NCBI GenBank assembly: GCA_040757205.1
Contig: JBFLXL010000004.1
Coordinates: 1-64,000, forward strand
Source of the DNA: Bacillota bacterium
GTDB lineage: Bacteria; Bacillota; Desulfotomaculia; Desulfotomaculales; Desulforudaceae
Direction: 5' to 3'
Length of the DNA: 64,000 nucleotides
The position numbers were made by a program, and so were the translations under genes. Of this stretch, positions 8,734-17,408 are shown in pieces. Position 1 is the stretch's first letter. Every line of letters starts with the position of its first letter. The notes under the pieces were generated by a model, which ran no database searches, was not told where the DNA came from, and saw only the letters and a list, made by a program, of their open reading frames with translations.

Positions 8734-11643
8734 TTAAACGTGGTCGTTCGCTACGGCCCCGGCCAACAGTCCGGCGGCCCTGGCGTCTTCTTTCCAGTGG
8801 GGCAGGTTGTCGTGCTCTAACCTAGCCAAATAGCGCAGGATTTGGATTAGGGTTTTCCGTCCGTCCCAGTACCGTTCTCGGAGTTCATTTCGGAACCAGT
8901 TTCGTCCGGTAACCACTTCTCCGGTACGAACCACCTCACGAATAGCAAACAGGGCGTGGCGAACCAGCGTGGCCCCGAAACCCGCCTCACCCAGATTCCG
9001 GGCGGCGAATTCGGTGGCCGTTTTTAGACGGGTCTGGTTGGCCCGGCCACTGGCCACCAACAGCCGGTATTCGCGCACCCCGAACCCCCGTGCCAACTCC
9101 TGGTAAGCACCAGCGCGGTATTCACCGCGGCTTTCTATATCCAGTCCCTTAAGGTAGAAACGTTCCTCCGGGGCAAGGGTTTTCCATAGAAAGGAATCGA
9201 AATCCCGGGGAACAAGATGGTCGCAGGCGATCTTCACGGCGTCTTCGATCATCTCTTCCAGCCGCGATTTCTCACCCCGCTGGCGTGACCGCGAGAGTTC
9301 ATAAGCCACGTCAATATCCTCAATGCTCCGATAGCGGGTCAGAACCCGAAGGGCGGCGGCGTAAGCGGCTAGTTGGTAATCGGTATCACTGAAATTCGGA
9401 TTTTCCTTGTCATCCAAGGCAAGCATGGCGTCAAGCTGCGCCTTAACCTCGCTCTCCACCTGGGGAAGGATTTCGTCACAGAAGGCCGTATCTGCCGAAT
9501 GCTGTTTACGGAGCACGAGCAAAACAGTCCCTTGGACATAGTTGCCTTCCCTTAGTGACGTATCTGTTTCGGTAACTATGCACCAGGCAGCCGTCACCCG
9601 CAACCCAGCCGCCCAGAGAATAAGCGTCAGGTCAGCCCATACGCTGGCATCCTGGTGGGTAAACATTACAATCTGTACTCCATTGTCGGGCATATGTCTA
9701 GCTAGATTTTGGTAGCAGTCCACCATGCTCTTGCGGAAATCTTCGTCAGTACCGGTAATAGCTAACACACGTTTGCTATCACTATACCAATGCGGAAATA
9801 GCTCTAGGAGTTTTTTTCTGTAGTAAGCAAGGAAGAACTCTGACAGCTCATGATAGTTAATAGCGTCAGCATAAGGGGGGTCCGTAATCCATATCTCTGT
9901 ATGTTCACCACTAGTGCGGGCGTCACTAGGAACAACCACTCCTTTTTCAAAGAGCTGGCAAGTATTTACTGAAATATTGAAATTAGCCCTAACTGCAGTT
10001 AGTCCTCTGTTTCCATAATTCATTAGGGTATTTAGGGCTTGATTTAGGAACGTTTGTTCAGTCTTTTCAGATGCCGGGGCGGGTGTCCATTTACAGAGCT
10101 TGCTATTCCAGTCTATGCACTTTCCAATACCAAGCAGTGTCATTACTTTGGATTCTAAACTATCAGCTCTTTCAGAGATTACCTCTGCAAATAATCCATT
10201 TACTAGTAACTGTCGGGGATTAAACAGCTGATGCCAGTGGGTCCAACCTCGCTCACGTATCAATCTTACCGTTTCATTACCAGGTTCAATCCGGCTGCTG
10301 GGAATATGACCCTTCTCCTGCCAGTCAGAGAAGCGTTCTCTTAACAGGGAAAGTACCAGTTCCTCCCGCCAAAGATCAGACTCATTTGGAGCCCGGTAAT
10401 GGCGAAAGGTCTCCAGGTTGCCCGCCTCATCCACAACAGTCTCCACCCAGCGAATACAGTAAAGCCGCTCCTGGAACACATCATCAGGTCGGGGAACAAG
10501 GTCTTCGTTTTCCCAAAGCCGCAAACCATAATCAGTTCCGGTGCCCTGTCGCCGGTCGCCACGGAGCATAGTGATAGGGGTGGATCGGCGGCAGTGGGGA
10601 CAAACTAAGTCTGAGTTGCGCACTGTACCCGCTTCCCGGGCTGTTCGCATTTCCTCGTCCGAAACTCCGGATTCAATAAGTATCTCAAAACGCCGGTTAG
10701 CCTCACCCGGTTGCAGGACCGCCACGCATCGGGTTTTCTCACCGATGACCCAGGACGGCGCTAACGGCACCCTCCAGCCACATTCGGGGCAAACCACCTC
10801 GTTGCAGTAAAGATAGGCATCTGCCCGCCAACCTTGCTCGTTGTGCTCAATTCCCCACTCGACGACTTGCCGGTCGACAGCTTCGTAAACTTCACGCCGT
10901 GCCCGCCGCACCTGTTCGGCCAATTCCAGACCGCCACCGACAATATTGAGCGCCGCCCAAGTGAGAAGCGCCGCCACGGGGTTCAAGTCCGATCCATAGG
11001 CTTTACAACCGATGCGCGCCGCCTCGAAAGGCACACTGCCCCCCCCGCAGAAAGCGTCCCCGACACGGGGTACGCGGCCGAATTGCCGCTCTCCCAACTG
11101 GCGGACCAGTTCCGGGATGCTCTGTGCCGCAGTTTCCAAGTGAGCGTTAATCTCCCTCCAGGCTTTTTCGGAAGGCCCTGTAATTTGCTCAGGACGGTCG
11201 CAGTACCGGAGTCTCTCGTCATAGGAAAGGCGCTCAAACACCAAACGTTGCAGGTCTTGGCGATCCTCCGCAGTCGTTCCGCGCTTCAACCGCGGTCTGG
11301 CTTCCGATGTCCCTGGAGTAAACCAGCGTTGGCGTTCCCGGGGAGTGAAGCGTTGATAGACCTCCTTCAGGGGAATAGCTCTAGTTTTCCGGCGCCAAAG
11401 GCCTTCGTCATCCATGGTCAGGATCTTCAGAAAAATCTCCCGGTCCCGGGTCGGATCAGCAGAGGCGGGCATTAACAGGCCGATAATCGCCGCCCGCACC
11501 AAGATCAGCGGCTTGCGCCCCCACCACTTGCCCAGCCCGGTCAGGGTCTGGCTGTAATTCGCCTTGCGCTCTTTATAGCTTTCCTTGGAAAGCTTGGACA
11601 CCGGAAATTGTGTTTCGATGAACGACCGGAACGCTTTGTTCAT
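8734..11643 (-). CDS. DUF1156 adenine-specific DNA methyltransferase with zinc ribbon
   Basis: This is a 969-residue DNA methyltransferase. The DUF1156 N-terminus (KWWGRKPLILVRAAIIG, residues 39-55) is followed by SAM-binding motif I DAFCGGGSVPFEA (196-208), two CxxC pairs for a zinc ribbon (C285/C288 and C348/C351) and the catalytic DPPY at 588-591. It probably methylates adenine or cytosine N4 in host DNA so that the linked nuclease can tell self from phage DNA. Its start overlaps the stop of the DUF3780 gene by 4 bases. The long region after DPPY (about 380 residues) could include target recognition; no separate specificity subunit is seen in the island. The methylated sequence cannot be predicted from the protein alone. 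Confidence 0.86.
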   Translation of the reverse strand: MNKAFRSFIETQFPVSKLSKESYKERKANYSQTLTGLGKWWGRKPLILVRAAIIGLLMPASADPTRDREIFLKILTMDDEGLWRRKTRAIPLKEVYQRFTPRERQRWFTPGTSEARPRLKRGTTAEDRQDLQRLVFERLSYDERLRYCDRPEQITGPSEKAWREINAHLETAAQSIPELVRQLGERQFGRVPRVGDAFCGGGSVPFEAARIGCKAYGSDLNPVAALLTWAALNIVGGGLELAEQVRRARREVYEAVDRQVVEWGIEHNEQGWRADAYLYCNEVVCPECGWRVPLAPSWVIGEKTRCVAVLQPGEANRRFEILIESGVSDEEMRTAREAGTVRNSDLVCPHCRRSTPITMLRGDRRQGTGTDYGLRLWENEDLVPRPDDVFQERLYCIRWVETVVDEAGNLETFRHYRAPNESDLWREELVLSLLRERFSDWQEKGHIPSSRIEPGNETVRLIRERGWTHWHQLFNPRQLLVNGLFAEVISERADSLESKVMTLLGIGKCIDWNSKLCKWTPAPASEKTEQTFLNQALNTLMNYGNRGLTAVRANFNISVNTCQLFEKGVVVPSDARTSGEHTEIWITDPPYADAINYHELSEFFLAYYRKKLLELFPHWYSDSKRVLAITGTDEDFRKSMVDCYQNLARHMPDNGVQIVMFTHQDASVWADLTLILWAAGLRVTAAWCIVTETDTSLREGNYVQGTVLLVLRKQHSADTAFCDEILPQVESEVKAQLDAMLALDDKENPNFSDTDYQLAAYAAALRVLTRYRSIEDIDVAYELSRSRQRGEKSRLEEMIEDAVKIACDHLVPRDFDSFLWKTLAPEERFYLKGLDIESRGEYRAGAYQELARGFGVREYRLLVASGRANQTRLKTATEFAARNLGEAGFGATLVRHALFAIREVVRTGEVVTGRNWFRNELRERYWDGRKTLIQILRYLARLEHDNLPHWKEDARAAGLLAGAVANDHV

Positions 11644-12278
11644 TGTTCACCCCCCGCTTTAGGCACTTTGCAGACCTTGTAGCTGCTCCAGGGAAGCCCG
11701 TCTTCCATAAGCAGCGAAAAGAGGTCCTGGCGCACCTCGGTCTGGTAATCCGTTACCGGATTCTCAGTGAGGGCAAAGCGAACCGCTTTGCGCCAACCTC
11801 GGTTACGCCCGGTGACAGCGTGACCGGTGGCGGCGTTGGTCATAGTAAAGAGCCACCAGCGTTCTTCCGGGGTCAACCCAAGCCAGTTTTTGACGGCCAC
11901 CGGGATCAGGGCCGGGTCGGCGTCCTCGACCGCCCAAGCCAAGAGCACCAATTCCTTCCCTAGAAGCCGCGACACGGGAATCTGGCCGGCTTTCCAACGT
12001 CCGGTTTTCAGCCCGTTCTTCTTCAGCCGCCGGTTGAACTCTTCCTGCACCGGCTCGGCCAAGGCATCCCACTTGCTACGGGGAAGGATTACCCGCATTT
12101 TGTCGTCCCCGTTACCCAGTGCCAGACTCAACTTGCGACGTTCTTCACTTTCGTCCCAGGTGAATTGCTCGCTGATGTAAACATAATCCTTCTTGGAAGC
12201 GGGAATAGTGACCAGGAAATGATGCACCGCCTCGGACGGCACAAAACCGAATCCTTCTGCCTTGCGTCCGTTCGCCAT
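11640..12278 (-). CDS. DUF3780 family protein, anti-phage-associated
   Basis: This 212-residue protein matches what I recall of DUF3780, a family found almost only beside DUF1156 methyltransferases and DUF499 ATPases. Characteristic stretches are EGFGFVPSEAVHHFLVTIP near the N-terminus, RVILPRSKWDALA in the middle and LLVLAWAVEDAD-like KELVLLAWAVEDAD further on. No catalytic motif, signal peptide or membrane helix is visible. It is translationally coupled on both sides: it shares one base with the DUF499 stop and overlaps the methyltransferase start by 4 bases. I infer a structural or adaptor role in a complex with those two proteins. Confidence 0.75.
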   Translation of the reverse strand: MANGRKAEGFGFVPSEAVHHFLVTIPASKKDYVYISEQFTWDESEERRKLSLALGNGDDKMRVILPRSKWDALAEPVQEEFNRRLKKNGLKTGRWKAGQIPVSRLLGKELVLLAWAVEDADPALIPVAVKNWLGLTPEERWWLFTMTNAATGHAVTGRNRGWRKAVRFALTENPVTDYQTEVRQDLFSLLMEDGLPWSSYKVCKVPKAGGEQ

Positions 12279-15200
12279 TACTGTTCAACCTCTCCCGCCT
12301 GGATCTCCGTCTTCACCTCGGCCACCCAATCGAGGAGGTTCTGACCGGTAGGGAAACGGATGAACATGGCTTCAATATTCACCTGACCTTCGTCAAGCAG
12401 GCCGCGCAGGTGCTCAACGGCGGCTTCCACCTTATCGCCGGTTAATTCCAGCTTGTGATCAAAAGTCAGTTCCACCCAACTCTGACCGCTAACCAAAATT
12501 CTCGGTCCGGGAACCACTCCCTTGTGCTTCTTAAGTCGAGCCAGAAATTCATATGCTTCTTTAGTGGTCATGAGCAAGTGCTCGCGTTTCCAAGTAGCCG
12601 GGAGAGTTGGATCAAGCATAGTGCCGGTGTTTTTCCATTCGATATTCAACCGATGAACATCGGACACTACGCTATCTTTTTCGGCCACCGCCAGCACTAC
12701 AATTGTACCCTTGGGAACCACAAAGGGACCATCATAAACACCCCCGGCAGACCGGGGATCGGAACCGTCGGTGGTATAGCGCACCGGCGCCGGCGGTGCG
12801 GACTTCAACTCAACCATTTTATCCGGCCCGTTTTGAAAGGTGCGGGATTTGATGGTGATCCGGTTGGACCAGAATACGGGATCACCCGTCTCGTGCACGC
12901 CCTTTGTGTCCATACAAAGGAAAGAGAGCTGGAGTTCGCTGGTTTTAAAACTGTTGGGGTCCGGCACTTTCAGGGAACCGATGGTGGCCGGCCCGTTCAC
13001 TTCGTAGAAAATCGCATCACCGTGAACGGGATTGAGCTTGAGGAGGACCTCGCCGGTATCCTCGTTACGGCCTTTTTCCTGGATCTGAACACCGGTCCTG
13101 GGCGGCGGGAACGGCCCCTTTTCCACATAGGCACCGTTTTCACGCCACTGGTCCTTATGCACCAAGTCGTTCTTCAGGTGGTCGAGAGCGTCCGGGCGGT
13201 GCCACTGCCAGGCAGTATTGACGGCCGCCCGCTTCTTGATTTCCGACCAGGGCATTACCTTCTGGGTGAATAGCCGTGCCTCACACTTCTTCCGGAAGGT
13301 GTCACTGGCGATATCCTCGGTGAACTTCTGCTTGACCTTGAGGGTCTCGCGCACCTGCTGTTCGCCGCGGTATTGGTTATTGGTGAAGTTCATGTAGAAG
13401 TCAGCGTTCATCAGTTGATCGCCGTGCGGGTAGGTCAGACTGGTAAACGTCTCCCGCGCGGCACTCAGGAGCCGCAGCTTGATCTTATCGTCCAGCTCCA
13501 GCGCCGCCACGCGCTGCGGGTCGTTATCAGCCACTTTTTCGTTGTCCATTTCCTCAAGGATGTGGCCGATGGCCTTGGACTCTTTGGCCACTTCCAGCAG
13601 AGACTCCAGGGTGTCCCGTTGGCCGGAAAGGAACATGATCCGGTTCTTGTAATCCAGTTCGTGGAAGAATTTCTGCAGGTCGGGATGCAATCCGCCGGAA
13701 TAGGGTTCGTAGAGCACCAAGGCAACTTTGTCGGCGCTGAGTTTGATTTCATCCAAGGCCCGAAGCGCCTGGACATCCTGATAACAATCTTTTTGCGTCG
13801 GTGCAAAGATCCTCTCCAAGAAGACACGCAGTTCTTTCAAGGAGGATTCGCGGTTGTACGAATCGGCCGTCGTCTTAAGTTTGGCCACCAGATTCTGGAC
13901 GTTCTTGAAGAAAAGCTTTCCCTCGCGGCTGGAATGCAGGTACCAGGCCTTAGTCGAGAGGAGGCTGAGAATTTCTTTGAGCTTGGTGATATCCCGACCC
14001 GGAGCGCACAGGTAAGCCACGATTTCCGAGAGAGAAAGCCCGAGCACTGCGTTGGGCACATTGGCTAGAGAGGAGACAAGCAAGAGTTTGCAGGCGTCCC
14101 GCGCATCGGAACCACTCAGGTTGGCGTCGATGTTTTCGGCCACAGCTTGACCGCTGGAGGCAATGTCGTGGCTGATAGCATTATCAAGCGTGGGATTGAT
14201 GGACGTGATTTCAGCCAGGGTGTCACGATCATTCAGGTCGAGATCGTGGGCGTGGATAAGTGCCAGTTGATCCGCACGGGCATCCGGTTCGGTAAAGAGG
14301 CTTGAAACAACCACACGCATCAGACGAATGAGGCCGCGAGTCTGCTGAAAACCGGGGTTTTCCCGGAAGCGCGCGTAGAGATCCCTAATCGCCGGATGGA
14401 AGGGATACGATTCCCTGATGAGCTGCACAAATTTCTCCGGAGAAACATTGGTGATATCCATTTGCCTGGCATCGCGGACGGCCTGGGCGTACGCGCGGGC
14501 CACCTCCACGATTTCCGCTTCTTCAGACAGGCTTTCAAAGAGCCGTTTCCGCAAAATATGATAAACCTCATCGGTATTCAACCCCACCGGTTCCAGATTA
14601 AGCGCCACCCGGCCGACCTCATTCTCAAGGTTCTGCAACACTCGGGCAATTTGCTCAGTACCAGCTCCGTATACCGCCCTTAGATCCGAAAGCACGACAC
14701 AAACGTTTGCCAGCTCATCCTTGCCCACCGCTACAAATAGATTGGCCAGAGCAGTAGTGGTAACCACAGCAAGGTCGGAATTGCCAACCGGTTTTGACTT
14801 GGCGTTTTCCAGATAAGGCGGAAGTTCATCAAGCAGGATCAGCAGGGGCTCTCCTTTCAGGAGATTGACCCAAGCCGTTTGACCCGGAGCCGAGAGAGGA
14901 GCGTAATAACTGTTGAACAACTCTTTCTTGCCCAATTGTTCGGCGATGGCGCCCCAGATTCCGAACGGAACGTCGCTTTCCCGCCCGGTAAAAGACACGA
15001 CCCGGACCTCACCGAGGTTCTGGGACTGATAAAGACTGCCCATGACCTTCGGACGCAGTTCCGGATGCTTAGCCAGAAGACCCAGGGCAATCATGTTGTG
15101 CGTCTTGCCGCCGCCCATCGCCTGAGTGAGTTTAATAACCCCGGAAGCCGAATGTCCTTCGAAACGCCGGAAGGCTTCCCGAAACAGACGCTTCATGCCG

Positions 15201-15346
15201 TCCGTCGGGTAGTTCTCCTCAAAAAAACTGTGGGCTTCGATACGGTTCTCGACCAGATCGGTCAGGTCCAGTACCACGTCACGCCTGGCGCGATCAAAAA
15301 CGCTATCGCGGGGCTTGCAAAGCTGCTTAAGGGTCTTCAAGCCCAA
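12278..15346 (-). CDS. DUF499 large ATPase, anti-phage-associated
   Basis: This 1022-residue protein is the first gene of the cargo operon. Walker A is QAMGGGKTH at residues 75-83 and Walker B is LLILLDELPPY at about 168-178, typical of DUF499 AAA-type ATPases. The family is distantly similar in size and layout to BrxC/PglY of BREX/Pgl systems, but that comparison is inference. The C-terminal third includes a beta-sandwich-like stretch (PPAPVRYTTDGSDP) often seen in chitobiase-type domains. The start is TTG, preceded by GAGAGGGAG. A 177-base gap separates it from tnsD, so it should have its own promoter. Confidence 0.82.
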   Translation of the reverse strand: MGLKTLKQLCKPRDSVFDRARRDVVLDLTDLVENRIEAHSFFEENYPTDGMKRLFREAFRRFEGHSASGVIKLTQAMGGGKTHNMIALGLLAKHPELRPKVMGSLYQSQNLGEVRVVSFTGRESDVPFGIWGAIAEQLGKKELFNSYYAPLSAPGQTAWVNLLKGEPLLILLDELPPYLENAKSKPVGNSDLAVVTTTALANLFVAVGKDELANVCVVLSDLRAVYGAGTEQIARVLQNLENEVGRVALNLEPVGLNTDEVYHILRKRLFESLSEEAEIVEVARAYAQAVRDARQMDITNVSPEKFVQLIRESYPFHPAIRDLYARFRENPGFQQTRGLIRLMRVVVSSLFTEPDARADQLALIHAHDLDLNDRDTLAEITSINPTLDNAISHDIASSGQAVAENIDANLSGSDARDACKLLLVSSLANVPNAVLGLSLSEIVAYLCAPGRDITKLKEILSLLSTKAWYLHSSREGKLFFKNVQNLVAKLKTTADSYNRESSLKELRVFLERIFAPTQKDCYQDVQALRALDEIKLSADKVALVLYEPYSGGLHPDLQKFFHELDYKNRIMFLSGQRDTLESLLEVAKESKAIGHILEEMDNEKVADNDPQRVAALELDDKIKLRLLSAARETFTSLTYPHGDQLMNADFYMNFTNNQYRGEQQVRETLKVKQKFTEDIASDTFRKKCEARLFTQKVMPWSEIKKRAAVNTAWQWHRPDALDHLKNDLVHKDQWRENGAYVEKGPFPPPRTGVQIQEKGRNEDTGEVLLKLNPVHGDAIFYEVNGPATIGSLKVPDPNSFKTSELQLSFLCMDTKGVHETGDPVFWSNRITIKSRTFQNGPDKMVELKSAPPAPVRYTTDGSDPRSAGGVYDGPFVVPKGTIVVLAVAEKDSVVSDVHRLNIEWKNTGTMLDPTLPATWKREHLLMTTKEAYEFLARLKKHKGVVPGPRILVSGQSWVELTFDHKLELTGDKVEAAVEHLRGLLDEGQVNIEAMFIRFPTGQNLLDWVAEVKTEIQAGEVEQ

Positions 15347-15523
15347 TCACTCCCTCTCGCCGACTACTTGATCTTTTGCGGACATCATTGAGTCATTTGC
15401 TTACACTTTTCAAGCCTAATTCGACAACAAGAACCTGAGTCCCTTCCTACTTTATCCAGCAATCCTCTTTATCGCTGAAAGAGAAATTACAAGCTTTTGT
15501 CACCGCTTCCTCCTGTAACGAGA
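15347..15523 (-). promoter_or_regulatory. Upstream region of the defence operon
   Basis: This is the only sizeable gap between tnsD and the cargo operon and must hold the operon's promoter unless it is read through from tnsD. It is AT-richer than its neighbours. I see only weak -35/-10 candidates (for example TTTCAG with GATAAA at 18-base spacing), so I do not call a promoter. A 13-codon reading frame beginning ATGATGTCC ends three bases before the TTG start and might act as a leader. Confidence 0.35.
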
Positions 15524-17404
15524 TCAGTACTCCTTGCCCACCTCGGCATAGATTTCTTCCGCCACCCGGAGGGAATATCCCGGGCGGAGGCCCGCTTCGC
15601 GGACGATCTTCCAGGGACGCACCAATTCACCGCGGTCCCGTAATTGCGCTGCGGCACACCTTATCCGGCGGATTTGGAAATCTTCTTCTGTTTCGATAAG
15701 GTGGTCAAGAACAGCCCTCGTTTTCGGAAGCTTCGACAGATGCCTTTGCAGCAAGGCCAACTTCCCTGTTTTCTTCCCAATGGCACTGACCGTCAGGCGC
15801 GTTGGCTTACCCGATTGTTGTTTCATTTCCGCCGCGGCCCTGGTCACCAGTGCGGCCAGTTCCGTATCGCGTTTTTGCCAGTCTACGCGCCGATCATCAC
15901 CCTTTTTCGGTGCCGGTGCCGGTGAGTACTCGTCCAGCCAAAGCCGGTCATAGCGGTAAAGCCAGGCATAGTCCGCCGGGGCAATACGCCTTAGTTCGGT
16001 CTTCGTCTTCTCTGGGAATTTCTCCATTAGTGCCAGCCAGCAGGTCCGGTAATCATTTATTTCGCCCATCCGGGCACCGGGAACTGGATTTTGATCCGGC
16101 CGGCTTTTGCCGTTACCTATCAGCCGTTGCAGGTGTCTTTTTACGGTAAGCGGGTCAACATTGAGCTTGCGCGCTACGGCCTTTGGTTTTTGCTTCCCGG
16201 TTACCGCCAGACGGATGAGTTCCTCCTCCCAGACCGGACCGAAGGACTTGATGCGCCCGATATGATAGCAGTCGTTTTCGGACCGGTCCGGCCCCCGACG
16301 TGCGTAGGTGAAACCGCATGCACAGGTGAAGGTTCCGACCGGCAGTCCTGTTTTATAGTCCCACGTAACGGTACACCTCCTGACCACCGCCCGCCGGTAG
16401 TGTGGGGCGGCGGCATTCAGGCAGGGCCAGGGCCCGCGGCCAAAGGGGCGTTGTTGCTCCTTCTTTCCCATCAGGAATTCTTCCGGTGTCAAGCCCAGAA
16501 ATCTGATGAACAAGAGGTGTCGGACGGGGTGTGTGGTGGTGCGCGGCTCGCGCAACAACTTGTTTAACCAGTTCTCATTTTGGCTATAATCAATGGCACT
16601 ATCCATCTCGGCCAGGAAATCCGGACCGTAGAAGCTGTGAAAAGCTTCCATCAACTCCCGCTGCCTGATCCGGCCCGTATAGGTGGCCAGATTCTTCTTC
16701 TGCAGGTGACAGATGTACCGTTCACGCAGTTCGGCCAGCCCGTGCACCGGTACCTCGTGATTGAGCAGCCAGTGCACAGACCCGGCCAGGGCAAGATAAT
16801 GTGCGGCATTAACTCCGATAACGGCCTCGGCCGACTCCCTGGCCGGATCACTGTCCAAAGGATGAAAGGCGTGCTTGTTCGGCTGGCAAGAGACCGCCAC
16901 ATTGCTGTCGCCCAACCAGACGCGGTGCACTGGGCAGACCCGGGCCCCAAAAACCTGGTGGGTTCGGTGCCAGTATGGTTCCCCGTACCGTTCAGTATCC
17001 GCCCGGAGACATGCGGGACAATAGCGGAGAAACCTTGGCGAAGTGAGGCTGCTGGCCATGATGCCGATGGTGATGTGGATTTTCCCGCCCTCCGTGCCGT
17101 CCTTCATTAATTGCCTGATCCGGGCGGCCCGTTTCTGCGGCAGGAAAGGACGGTACAGTGGAAACAGCGTATGTTTTTCAATGATGCGATCCGGCGTATT
17201 CAACGAGCCGGGTGGAAGCCGGTCATAGAGCGCCTGCAGCCGGTTGGGCAGATCGGCGATGGCGCAAGCCGTCCGGGAACCGAAAAGATCATGCACGGTG
17301 TCTTTGTAACCCGCATTCCGGCTCCACACGTGGTAACGGGCCAAAGCACTGTAAAGAAGCTCATCCGGATAAAGGGCCGGGAAAAAAGGCAGCATCAAAC
17401 TCAC
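15524..17404 (-). CDS. tnsD: TnsD/TniQ-family target-site selector
   Basis: This 626-residue protein recognises the attTn7 site in the end of glmS and recruits TnsC. The TniQ zinc motif is RYCPACLRAD...CPVH with C129, C132, C157 and H160, as in TnsD and TniQ. The N-terminal segment LPDELLYSALARYH-like (LYPDELLYSALARYH) is the usual TniQ opening. The C-terminal two-thirds contains helix-turn-helix stretches (PKAVARKLNVDPLTVKRHL) that fit site-specific DNA binding. It begins 4 bases after tnsC. Its length fits the glmS-targeting TnsD group better than the short TniQ of CRISPR-associated transposons, and the element indeed sits at glmS. Confidence 0.9.
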   Translation of the reverse strand: MSLMLPFFPALYPDELLYSALARYHVWSRNAGYKDTVHDLFGSRTACAIADLPNRLQALYDRLPPGSLNTPDRIIEKHTLFPLYRPFLPQKRAARIRQLMKDGTEGGKIHITIGIMASSLTSPRFLRYCPACLRADTERYGEPYWHRTHQVFGARVCPVHRVWLGDSNVAVSCQPNKHAFHPLDSDPARESAEAVIGVNAAHYLALAGSVHWLLNHEVPVHGLAELRERYICHLQKKNLATYTGRIRQRELMEAFHSFYGPDFLAEMDSAIDYSQNENWLNKLLREPRTTTHPVRHLLFIRFLGLTPEEFLMGKKEQQRPFGRGPWPCLNAAAPHYRRAVVRRCTVTWDYKTGLPVGTFTCACGFTYARRGPDRSENDCYHIGRIKSFGPVWEEELIRLAVTGKQKPKAVARKLNVDPLTVKRHLQRLIGNGKSRPDQNPVPGARMGEINDYRTCWLALMEKFPEKTKTELRRIAPADYAWLYRYDRLWLDEYSPAPAPKKGDDRRVDWQKRDTELAALVTRAAAEMKQQSGKPTRLTVSAIGKKTGKLALLQRHLSKLPKTRAVLDHLIETEEDFQIRRIRCAAAQLRDRGELVRPWKIVREAGLRPGYSLRVAEEIYAEVGKEY

Positions 17405-17408
17405 CTCC

